From: a virus
Reading direction: 5' to 3' (one strand)
Length of the DNA: 61,115 nt
Virus record (IMG/VR): IMGVR_UViG_3300017967_000022
Span: 1-61,115 of that record
Part shown: positions 1-7,453 of the stretch, one piece after another
Position numbering within the stretch: the stretch's first letter is position 1
Layout of the letters: every line of letters begins with the position of its first letter
Translations under genes and position numbers: made by a program
The notes under the pieces: model-generated
What the model was told of the DNA's origin: nothing
Databases searched by the model: none
What the model saw: only the letters and a program-made list of their open reading frames with translations

Positions 1-632
1 CCTCGTTTGTCGTCCCAAGCATCGGCATAGTTATGTGGGAAAGCATTACCAATATATGTAATGTTGCCTAGTGTTTGTCTTTTGTGAAAGTGTCCACTAA
101 ACACATATTCCTGATGTTTAAAATGATCTGCTTGTAGTTCGCCTGTGTCTGGCATTTGCACCATTGCATTCATATAAAAGTGCGGAAGTTCAAAGTGACC
201 AAACATATATTTGCTTTTAATTTTAGGAATTTGTTTCCATTCTTCGCCTACTAACCAAGGAACAAGTGTTGTGTCGCCTAGTGTAGTCATTTTATTGATA
301 ACTGTTATACCTTCTATATGATTAGCAAACTCTACAGAATGGATATCACGTTTGTCTTTGTAGTACAAATCGTGGTTACCTGGAAAATAAAAGAATTGTT
401 CAAATGCCTTTCCTAGTTTTTCTAACGAACGGATTGAATGATCCATTGTAATAATGTTAAGTGAATTTCGATTGTGATGCCAGTCACCCATAAAGATGCC
501 TGTTTCACAACCATTTGCTTTGGCTTGTTCAATATACCAATCAACAAACTCTTCACAATCTTCGTTGTGAACTTTAGAGTTAGATTTTAAGCCAAAATGG
601 ATATCAGTAAATACGGCGGCTTTTTTAAACAA
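1..632 (-). CDS. 47: gp47-like recombination nuclease subunit (SbcD/Mre11-type metallophosphoesterase), 3' end outside window
   Basis: Translating the minus strand gives a calcineurin-like metallophosphoesterase with its metal-ligand motifs in order: TDIHFG near the N-terminus (D-x-H), MGDW around residue 50, PGNHD around residue 85 and SGHFHKR around residue 185. This matches T4 gp47, which pairs with the gp46 ATPase as an Mre11/Rad50-like nuclease in recombination and host DNA degradation; that role is family knowledge. The start is a TTG at 632: an AGAGG sequence lies 8 nt upstream and an in-frame TAA sits two codons before it. The gene follows gp55 on the same strand after 44 nt. The reading frame is still open at base 1, so the C-terminus is missing. 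A different phosphoesterase is possible, but the T4-like setting favours gp47. Confidence 0.82.
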   Translation of the reverse strand, partial: MFKKAAVFTDIHFGLKSNSKVHNEDCEEFVDWYIEQAKANGCETGIFMGDWHHNRNSLNIITMDHSIRSLEKLGKAFEQFFYFPGNHDLYYKDKRDIHSVEFANHIEGITVINKMTTLGDTTLVPWLVGEEWKQIPKIKSKYMFGHFELPHFYMNAMVQMPDTGELQADHFKHQEYVFSGHFHKRQTLGNITYIGNAFPHNYADAWDDKR

Positions 633-676
633 TTTTTATACCTCTAGTTTTATAGTACACTAAAAAAGTGTAAATG

Positions 677-1594
677 TCAATCATCGTTTGTGTTAGAATC
701 ATCGTCATCATCATCAACAGATTCCGGCGGATCCTCACTACGGTAAACGATTTTTGCACCATTACCTTCTTCAGCCATTTTCTTTCTTTGGTCTTCTATT
801 TGCCTTTCCCATTCGCCTTCCATTTGCCTTGTATAACTTGGAGTCATATCATTCATTTCTAAGATATCATCACGTATGTTTTGATTACGTTTTTCAATAT
901 TAATAACTCTTACAAAAGAATTGGTAACAGCCGCGGTATAGTACGCAAAAGGATTCTGCGATTTACTTTCATCAAACTGTAACCCGATTTGTGCAAGTTG
1001 TAGAATTGCCTGTCCACGCATTTCGTCATTGTAGGTGTAACCACGAACGTTACCTCTAGTTGCATAACGATCGCACAGTTTCATCCACATACGTGCTAAT
1101 TTTTCTGTTGCTGTTCCGGTTTTCCCATCAAAATATCCGTTTTCCATGCCACCCTTCCAGTGACTCTTTCCTACGCAAACAAGTTCGTCATTTTCGTCAA
1201 ACTTGTAGTGTTGGAATGGCGGAAAATTTAATTTTACTTTACGATCAGCAACACTCTTTGGATTCTTTTTGCGGCCTTTTTCATCTGGAATATGATCAAA
1301 TGTCATAATCCTAAAAATTAATTCTTCTTTGGTAATTTTAGTGTAAGGTATCTCGCAGTCTGCTTGTTTTACCTTTTCCCCTGCTTCCTTGCGTGTAGCA
1401 TAGGCTTCTTGCGATAAGCGTTTTGCTTTATTACGCTTTGCTTCAGCAATGGTTCTTACGTTAATTTTTTCTATACTAGGTAGTATAATGTCGTATTGAT
1501 TGTAAGAATCATCAACAAAACTGCAAAAACTAGACTTTGACTTGTGTATTTCAGCAAGTATGTCTTTGTTGTTCAAATAATTTACTTTTTTCAC
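677..1594 (-). CDS. 55: Late-transcription sigma factor, gp55-like
   Basis: The 305-residue product carries a sigma-like core at about residues 160-245, including GYTYNDEMRGQAI (186-198) and NPFAYYTAAVTNSFVR (214-229), then a basic stretch. These match T4 gp55, which recruits host RNA polymerase to TATAAATA late promoters with gp33 and the sliding clamp. It is longer than T4 gp55 (185 aa) because of a 160-residue N-terminal extension of unknown function. The C-terminus is strongly acidic (DDDDDD at 294-299). The start is GTG, with GGAG 7 nt upstream. A consensus sigma70 promoter lies directly upstream, so host polymerase can express it early. The many TAAATA boxes in this window are its expected targets. 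Confidence 0.85.
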   Translation of the reverse strand: MKKVNYLNNKDILAEIHKSKSSFCSFVDDSYNQYDIILPSIEKINVRTIAEAKRNKAKRLSQEAYATRKEAGEKVKQADCEIPYTKITKEELIFRIMTFDHIPDEKGRKKNPKSVADRKVKLNFPPFQHYKFDENDELVCVGKSHWKGGMENGYFDGKTGTATEKLARMWMKLCDRYATRGNVRGYTYNDEMRGQAILQLAQIGLQFDESKSQNPFAYYTAAVTNSFVRVINIEKRNQNIRDDILEMNDMTPSYTRQMEGEWERQIEDQRKKMAEEGNGAKIVYRSEDPPESVDDDDDDSNTNDD

Positions 1595-1618
1595 TTAGAA
1601 ACTCCGATAATATGTCTT

Positions 1619-1647
1619 ATTATAATGTACTCTGATAATTTTGTCAA
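1619..1647 (-). promoter_or_regulatory. Consensus sigma70-type promoter for gp55 and gp47
   Basis: On the minus strand TTGACA (1647-1642) and TATAAT (1624-1619) are separated by exactly 17 nt, a perfect bacterial housekeeping promoter. It reads left into gp55, whose GTG is about 25 nt downstream of the -10 box. Its -35 box abuts the late promoter that reads right. Confidence 0.85.
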
Positions 1648-1653
1648 TAAATA
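1647..1653 (+). promoter_or_regulatory. T4-type late promoter (ATAAATA) for the baseplate operon
   Basis: ATAAATAC lies 25 nt before the ATG at 1679, in the divergent gap opposite the gp55 promoter. A GAGG follows at about 1662-1665, so this transcript would have an ordinary leader with a rather distant ribosome-binding site. Confidence 0.7.
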
Positions 1654-1678
1654 CTTGTAACGAGGATTACCAAAAATT

Positions 1679-2557
1679 ATGGCAGATACATTCGACATTT
1701 TTAAAAAACCTATTTCAGGTGCTGGCTCCATCATTAATGATGGTAAAAAACTTGTGGCAGATATTGGCGAGTCTTTTAAAGATAACGCTAAAGGCTTTAT
1801 GAAAGCAATTCGTGCTCGAACTATTCCTACAGACGGCGAACCAGAAGAAGTTGAATTAGCGTCTGCACGTTGGTCAGCAGACCCAGAAGGAAAAGATTGG
1901 AGAGTCAAATTAAGTTTACCTCCTATTGACGCTTTTACAAAAAGCAAGATGATGACTAGACTTATTGAAACAGGCGGATTGGCTTTTCCATACACACCGA
2001 CTATTATTATGAGTCATCAAGCATCTTATAACGCATTAACACCTGTACATAGTAATTATCCGTTCTTTACGTACCAGAACTCAAGTGTGGATGCTATGAC
2101 ACTTACCGGACAGTTTATTGTTCAAAATGCTCTAGAAGGCGAGTATTGGATTGGAATGCTACACTATCTAAGATCAATAACTAAGATGTTTTATGGAGCC
2201 GGCGCTGATCAAGGTGCACCTCCACCAATTGTTAAGTTGAATGGTTATGGCGATTATGTTTTCAAAGATGTTCCTGTAATTATTACAAACTTTACTCTTG
2301 ATATGCCAACAGACGTTGACTATGTTGCTGTTAATATGGCGTTGATGGGATTAGCGGGAAATGATAGAAAGCAACAAGAGGACTTTGAACGCCAAGCACT
2401 AACAGAAGGATTTGGTCAAGAACTAGCATATGTTCCTGTTGACAGCACAGTAACAGTAACACTACAGCCAATCTACTCAAGAGACAAAGTAGAGAAATTT
2501 AGTTTAGGTGCATTTGCTAGAGGCGATTACCTAGGAACTGGAAAAGGATATATCTAA
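1679..2557 (+). CDS. Baseplate tail-tube cap/initiator protein, gp48/gp54-like
   Basis: This 292-residue protein contains AFPYTPTIIMSHQASYN (about 100-116), then LTGQFIVQNALEGEYWI (about 140-156), LHYLRSITKMFYG (about 160-172), and VPVIITNFTLDMPTDVDYV. That pattern is typical of T4 gp54/gp48 and their cyanophage relatives, which sit on top of the hub and start tail-tube polymerisation (family knowledge). The stop codon overlaps the ATG of gp53 (TAATG), so the two are translationally coupled. It is first in the structural operon behind a late promoter. I cannot separate gp48 from gp54 without alignment; only one of the pair is present here. Confidence 0.8.
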   Translation: MADTFDIFKKPISGAGSIINDGKKLVADIGESFKDNAKGFMKAIRARTIPTDGEPEEVELASARWSADPEGKDWRVKLSLPPIDAFTKSKMMTRLIETGGLAFPYTPTIIMSHQASYNALTPVHSNYPFFTYQNSSVDAMTLTGQFIVQNALEGEYWIGMLHYLRSITKMFYGAGADQGAPPPIVKLNGYGDYVFKDVPVIITNFTLDMPTDVDYVAVNMALMGLAGNDRKQQEDFERQALTEGFGQELAYVPVDSTVTVTLQPIYSRDKVEKFSLGAFARGDYLGTGKGYI

Positions 2558-2847
2558 TGCAAGAATCACCATGGGCAGATACAAGAATTTTTAACGGTGA
2601 GTTTCTTGACATATTGTCAATTAGACCCGTTCCTGAAGAGAGTGACGATATAAAATACGTAATCCAATCACAGTATCATCAACGTCCAGATTTGTTAGCC
2701 TATGATATGTATGGCACTCCAAAGTTATGGTGGGTGTATGCACAACGAAATATGGATGTTCTAAAAGATCCTGTTTATGATTTTAGATCAGGGCTGGAAA
2801 TTTTTGTTCCTAAGGGTAGCCAACTAAGAAAAATATTAGGAGCCTAG
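2557..2847 (+). CDS. 53: Baseplate wedge subunit gp53
   Basis: The short protein (96 residues) has the gp53 core YHQRPDLLAYDMYG followed by TPKLWWVYAQRN and DPVYDFRSGLEIFVPKGSQL, the last part resembling the LysM-like domain known in gp53. T4 gp53 (196 aa) is about twice as long; this form is reduced to the conserved core, as in related marine phages. In T4, gp53 joins wedges into the six-fold baseplate. It overlaps the upstream stop by one base and is 1 nt from the next gene, so it is clearly inside the baseplate operon. Confidence 0.85.
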   Translation: MQESPWADTRIFNGEFLDILSIRPVPEESDDIKYVIQSQYHQRPDLLAYDMYGTPKLWWVYAQRNMDVLKDPVYDFRSGLEIFVPKGSQLRKILGA

Positions 2848-2848
2848 T

Positions 2849-5326
2849 ATGGCTGATAAGAAACTATACCCTTGGCAAACTCCAGAAGGTAAAGTAGAGT
2901 TCAATAAAAGAGATGGCCTTGATGTCTATGACGAAGACTACAGACAAGCACAGTCATACAGTGACAGAGGCACGTTGTCATATGAAACAGAAGCCAATCT
3001 TTATCTAGCACAAAAGGCACGTGAAGAAAAACAAGCCAAAGTAAAAGCAGATTCACTTGCAGTTGACACAGAAGAAAAAACAAAAACTGCAACCACTAAA
3101 AAAACTAAACCTACAGAGTATGTTCGTGTAGCGGCACGTAGAGTTGCTTACACAGCAGACGGACGACAGATTGATTTGCCTATGCCTAACAAACTTAAAG
3201 GCTATGCAAGTTACAATTATAGAATATCAATGTTTGCTCTTACAGATGAAGAAATTAATAATCCTGATGAAACGTATAGAAAGCGTGATCCACAAGTTGC
3301 TATTATGCGAAGCGGTGGTGGGTTAGGTGATCGAAAAGTTACAACAGCATATGAAATTAATGGTAAGAAAGTAGAATTCTTTATTAACAATTTGGCAATT
3401 GAATCTGTAATTGCACCTAACAGAAAAAAATCAGGAACAAACGCAACAGGATTTACGCTTGAAGTATTAGAACCATACAGTATGGGATTATTCTTACAGG
3501 CATTGCAAATTGGAGCATTACAAGCAGGACATAAAAACTATCTTGAATCACCATTCCTATTAAAGATTGATTTTGTAGGTTGGGACGACGATGGTAATAG
3601 ATATGTTGTTCCTAGTGCTAAAAAATTATTACCTTTTAAACTATCAGGCAGTGATCTACAAGTTACAGAAGGTGGCAGTTCTTATCAAGTATCGGGATAT
3701 CCCTTTAACGAAGCGGCACTTACAGATATCGTACAAAGACTTCCAGTTGATGTTTCAATATCAGGTAGAACACTAGAACAACTATTACAAAGTGGACCAT
3801 TAAGTTTAATGACTGAGGTCAACAAATATCACGCTAAAAGAGCATTAGAAAACAAAGTACTTACAGCAGATCAATACTTTGTTGTATTTCCAATTCAACG
3901 TGCATCAAAAGGAAAACTAACAAAGTCTTCAGGTGACGGGCAAGGAGCAACTACACAGTCAAACCAAGACGGAACAATTCAGTCAAGCACAAACAGTGGT
4001 GGATTTAATTACAGTGTTGAGGAAAAACAAAAGTTATGGAATGCAATTCAAAAAGGTGAACTTTCAACAGAAGCATCTGTATATCTTGAACAGCGTTTGA
4101 TGACATCTGTTACTAAAACTACACTAGGTCAAGATATTTTAGAAAAACAAACTGGCGAGAAAAATTCTAATTCAATAGGAACGCAAAACGTATTTGATCC
4201 TAACGCAGTTGGTGTTACTAACCAACCATTTGGTCTTGCAGGATTTGCTTGGGATAAGAATGACAAAGTTTGGAAACGTGGCGGATCACAATTACAGATA
4301 GATCCAAGTATAGGTCAACTTAAATTTCTTAAAGGTGCAAAAATACAAGATGTTATTCAAGAACTTGTTCTTATCAGTGATTGGGGTAAACAACTTGTTG
4401 ATGCTACACCAGATGAGAACGGTATGAAAGATTGGTTTAAGATTGACACTCAGGTGTTTCAAATTTCTGATAACGACACAGAAGCACAGTATGGTCGAAA
4501 GCCTAGAATTTATGTTTATAGAGTTTTACCTTACAAAGTACACGAAGCACGTTTTGTACAGCCTAGTAAAAACAGTTACGGTATTGAAGCACTACGTAAA
4601 CAAGTATGTAAGAGTTATGACTACATTTATAGTGGCGCAAACGATGATATTATAGATCTACAAATTAATCTAGATACAACATTCTTTAAAAGCATTTCTC
4701 CTGGTAACCTTCCTAAAACTAGCGGACAGGACGCACTTAAATCTGCTGAAGAAAAAAATGATGCAATTGAAACTGACGAAGGCGATGCTACAACTGTAAT
4801 GAGTAATCCAGGTATTAGAGCAGTTGACAATCAGATAACAACATCTATGACAGCAGGTGCTGTTAACCCAGATGATTTTAAAATTGAAATAGCAAGAAGT
4901 TTTAACGAAGCGATTGTTAACTCAGATGTTGACTTGCTAACAGTTGACATGACCATATGGGGCGACCCCTATTATATTGCAGACAGTGGTATGGGTAACT
5001 ACAACTCAGAAAACTCACTGTTAATTAACGTTGATGCAAATGGTAACGTTGATTATCAACAAGGTGAAGTTGATATTGAATTAAACTTTAGAACACCTAT
5101 TGATATTAGAGATAATGGCATTATGGGATTTCCAAGCGATCAAGTCGCAGTTAACCAGTTCAGTGGACTATATCAGGTAATTAATGTATTAAACAATTTC
5201 CAAGACGGACAGTTTAAACAAACACTAAGTCTTGTAAGACGCAGTAATCAGCATCCTAAATTGGAATCTGATCAAAGTGATAAGAAGTCGACAGAAATTA
5301 AAGCAGATCAAGGAGATCCGTTCTAA
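2849..5326 (+). CDS. Large baseplate hub-type structural protein (gp27 position)
   Basis: The 825-residue protein has a charged low-complexity linker at about 55-90 (KAREEKQAKVKADS, then TKTATTKKTK). Beta-rich segments follow, such as FFINNLAIESVIAPN and LLKIDFVGWDDDGN, and near the C-terminus DLLTVDMTIWGDPYYIADSG. It lies between gp53 and gp5, where a gp27-like hub (the ring that receives the gp5 spike) is expected, and its last base overlaps the gp5 ATG. T4 gp27 is only 391 aa, so this would be an enlarged hub. The gp27 assignment is inferred from order and length; a virion structural role is well supported. No enzyme motif was seen. Confidence 0.6.
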   Translation: MADKKLYPWQTPEGKVEFNKRDGLDVYDEDYRQAQSYSDRGTLSYETEANLYLAQKAREEKQAKVKADSLAVDTEEKTKTATTKKTKPTEYVRVAARRVAYTADGRQIDLPMPNKLKGYASYNYRISMFALTDEEINNPDETYRKRDPQVAIMRSGGGLGDRKVTTAYEINGKKVEFFINNLAIESVIAPNRKKSGTNATGFTLEVLEPYSMGLFLQALQIGALQAGHKNYLESPFLLKIDFVGWDDDGNRYVVPSAKKLLPFKLSGSDLQVTEGGSSYQVSGYPFNEAALTDIVQRLPVDVSISGRTLEQLLQSGPLSLMTEVNKYHAKRALENKVLTADQYFVVFPIQRASKGKLTKSSGDGQGATTQSNQDGTIQSSTNSGGFNYSVEEKQKLWNAIQKGELSTEASVYLEQRLMTSVTKTTLGQDILEKQTGEKNSNSIGTQNVFDPNAVGVTNQPFGLAGFAWDKNDKVWKRGGSQLQIDPSIGQLKFLKGAKIQDVIQELVLISDWGKQLVDATPDENGMKDWFKIDTQVFQISDNDTEAQYGRKPRIYVYRVLPYKVHEARFVQPSKNSYGIEALRKQVCKSYDYIYSGANDDIIDLQINLDTTFFKSISPGNLPKTSGQDALKSAEEKNDAIETDEGDATTVMSNPGIRAVDNQITTSMTAGAVNPDDFKIEIARSFNEAIVNSDVDLLTVDMTIWGDPYYIADSGMGNYNSENSLLINVDANGNVDYQQGEVDIELNFRTPIDIRDNGIMGFPSDQVAVNQFSGLYQVINVLNNFQDGQFKQTLSLVRRSNQHPKLESDQSDKKSTEIKADQGDPF

Positions 5327-6933
5327 TGGCAAATGAAAAACGATCAGGCGGTATAAATCAAACCGGACTTAATGCAGGTCCGTACATCGGTCGCGTCATT
5401 AGTCACCTTGATAAAAATTACATGGGTACGCTTGAAGTTGAAATATTAAAAGCAACAGGCAGTAATAATGATACAAGAGCAGACGGACAAACTTTCCAAG
5501 TAAAATATGCTAGTCCTTTTTACGGACAAACTCCCTATAGTGGTGTAACAAACAACGTAGAATTTAAATATGGACAACAAGCATATGGTATGTGGTTTAT
5601 TCCACCAGATGTTGGCACAAGAGTTTTGGTTACATTTGTTGAAGGCCAACCTAATTCCGGTTACTGGTTTGCTTGTTTACCTGACAATTACACTAACTTT
5701 GCTGTTCCAGATAAAGCGGCAACTTCCTATGTTACCAAAGAAAAAATTAGTCAAATTGACACAAGTTTGTTTGCGACTGCGACTCTTCAACTAGCAGGAA
5801 AATTACCTGCAGGAGAAATCAATAAGAAACTAGCATCAAACCAAGGTGTGGATCCTACAAAGTTTCCTAAACCCTTTGATGTAGATCATTTTAATGTTCT
5901 AGTAAAATCAGGACTTTCGGCAGATTCTACTAGAGGACTTACAACATCAAGTGCAAGGCGTGAATTACCTAGTATGGTATTTGGTATTAACACTCCGGGA
6001 CCTTATGACAAACGTCCTGGCAGTCCTACAGTGTCCTACGGAACAAAAGATGCTAGTGCAAAAGTTCCTTTTAGTAGACTAAGCGGACATCACTTTGTGA
6101 TGGATGACGGTGATGATAAACTTTTACGTAAAGGTCCGGCGGCAACTACACCAAAGGAATATGTTAATGTTGAAGCGGGTGAGAAGGGCGGTGATGTAAC
6201 ACTACCGCACAATGAGTTGTTGAGACTGCGTACTAGAACAGGTCATCAAATTCTAATGCATAACACAGAAGATTTAATCTACATTAACCATGGTAGTGGT
6301 AATGCTTGGATTGAACTAAGTGCCAATGGTAAAATTGATATTTTTGCACAGGATAGTATTAGTATGCACACCGCAGTAGATCTTAATATTACTGCCGACA
6401 GAGACATTAACCTTCATGCTGGACGTAATACAAATATACTAAGTGAAAGTGATATACAAATTGAAACACCAGCAAACTTCCAACAGTTTGTTAAGGGAAA
6501 TTCAAAGTGGACTACACTGAAAGATCATGAAACATTCGCAGGTGGACATATTTGGGAAACTAGCATTGGAACGAATGAAACCAAAGCCAACGGAAACATT
6601 ATTGAAACAGCACCAAACATTCATATGAACGGCCCAGAGGCATCTTCTGTTTTACCGCTAACTCCGTTAGCCAAGCACGTTGTGCCTGGTCCTTCGCAAA
6701 CTAGCGTACCCGGCGCTACCGCGACCGACGAAGCGTCGCTACACAAGCGTTTACCGCAGGCGGAGCCGTGGCATAACCACGAAAACGTAGACCCAATGAT
6801 ATACACAGCGATACAAACTGACAGAACTAACACAGACGATTTAGTAGGTAGTGTTTCCAGCACAGGTGAAGGCCCTGCTAAGCCAGACGTTGGTTTAGAC
6901 AGGGTTGATACATTTAAAAAGTCGGGTACTTAA
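5326..6933 (+). CDS. 5: gp5-like baseplate hub/spike protein without lysozyme domain
   Basis: The N-terminus (about 15-125) is an OB-fold typical of gp5/VgrG: GPYIGRVISHLDKNYMGTLEVEI, shown here only as its fragments GPYIGRV and GTLEVEIL, then PPDVGTRVLVTFVEGQP and GYWFACLPD. The second half (about 300-390) is a beta-helical needle with VgrG-like turns such as LRTRTGHQILMHNTED and INLHAGRNTNI. The C-terminus carries RLPQAEPWHNHENVDP. T4 gp5 has a lysozyme domain between these parts; residues 150-260 here show no lysozyme active-site pattern, so cell-wall digestion must come from another protein. The gene overlaps the preceding stop (TAATG). Its stop is followed at once by the promoter of gp25. 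Confidence 0.85.
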   Translation: MANEKRSGGINQTGLNAGPYIGRVISHLDKNYMGTLEVEILKATGSNNDTRADGQTFQVKYASPFYGQTPYSGVTNNVEFKYGQQAYGMWFIPPDVGTRVLVTFVEGQPNSGYWFACLPDNYTNFAVPDKAATSYVTKEKISQIDTSLFATATLQLAGKLPAGEINKKLASNQGVDPTKFPKPFDVDHFNVLVKSGLSADSTRGLTTSSARRELPSMVFGINTPGPYDKRPGSPTVSYGTKDASAKVPFSRLSGHHFVMDDGDDKLLRKGPAATTPKEYVNVEAGEKGGDVTLPHNELLRLRTRTGHQILMHNTEDLIYINHGSGNAWIELSANGKIDIFAQDSISMHTAVDLNITADRDINLHAGRNTNILSESDIQIETPANFQQFVKGNSKWTTLKDHETFAGGHIWETSIGTNETKANGNIIETAPNIHMNGPEASSVLPLTPLAKHVVPGPSQTSVPGATATDEASLHKRLPQAEPWHNHENVDPMIYTAIQTDRTNTDDLVGSVSSTGEGPAKPDVGLDRVDTFKKSGT

Positions 6934-6939
6934 TGACGG

Positions 6940-6946
6940 ATAAATA
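6940..6946 (+). promoter_or_regulatory. Late promoter 5 nt before the gp25 start
   Basis: ATAAATA is followed by TTGAT and then the ATG at 6952. At T4 late promoters the last A of the box is about -6, which would put transcription start on the A of the ATG. No Shine-Dalgarno sequence precedes the gene. The spacing is seen; leaderless translation is inferred. Confidence 0.65.
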
Positions 6947-6951
6947 TTGAT

Positions 6952-7398
6952 ATGAGCAGTTTAGAAAAAAATACAGTATTAACAGTTAAAGTTCCGGATA
7001 AGCAAACTCCTAAGGTACCTGTTAAGCAAAGTGCTTACAGAGGTCTCAGTACTGTAAATCCTGACAACACAAGTTATACTTTGTACGATATAGGTCTTAT
7101 CAAGCAAGATCTTCTAAACCATTTTCATATTAGACAAGGAGAGAAGTTAGAAAACCCTGAATTCGGAACAATTATTTGGGACGTTTTGTTTGAACCTATG
7201 ACTGAAACGCTTAAAAACGCTATAGTAACTAATGTAACAGATATTATTAATGCGGATCCAAGAGTTAACGCTCAAAGGGTTATTGTTGACCAATATGAAA
7301 GTGGCATTCAAATTGAGTGCGAGTTAACATACCTACCATATAATATCTCAGAACAGTTGAAATTCTCGTTTGATCAGAACGCTGGATTTATAGTATAG
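6952..7398 (+). CDS. 25: Baseplate wedge subunit gp25
   Basis: The 148-residue protein has the GPW/gp25 family signature: LLNHFHIRQGEKLENPEFGT around 61-80, in which R-x-GE and NP-x-FG stand out, followed by IIWDVLFEP and a C-terminal beta part IQIECELTYLP. In contractile tails gp25 is a lysozyme-fold wedge protein that nucleates the sheath. It has its own late promoter immediately upstream and no visible ribosome-binding site. About 35 residues of variable N-terminus precede the domain. The order gp5-gp25-gp6 agrees with T4-like marine phages. Confidence 0.92.
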   Translation: MSSLEKNTVLTVKVPDKQTPKVPVKQSAYRGLSTVNPDNTSYTLYDIGLIKQDLLNHFHIRQGEKLENPEFGTIIWDVLFEPMTETLKNAIVTNVTDIINADPRVNAQRVIVDQYESGIQIECELTYLPYNISEQLKFSFDQNAGFIV

Positions 7399-7425
7399 AA
7401 TTAAGTGTTCAGATAATTCAAACAA

Positions 7426-7432
7426 ATAAATA
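7426..7432 (+). promoter_or_regulatory. Late promoter upstream of gp6
   Basis: ATAAATAC lies 21 nt before the gp6 ATG, with the ribosome-binding sequence GAGGAAAG (7443-7450) in between. This is the leadered type of late promoter in this genome. Confidence 0.7.
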
Positions 7433-7453
7433 CTAATACAACGAGGAAAGTAG

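Noticed and set aside
1591-1995. 134-codon minus-strand frame across the divergent promoter region
   Set aside because: It would run through both promoters and antisense to the tube-cap gene; the GTG start of gp55 at 1594 has a better site.
7399-7425. Terminator between gp25 and gp6
   Set aside because: The short gap has no GC-rich stem followed by a T run; read-through into gp6 is more likely.
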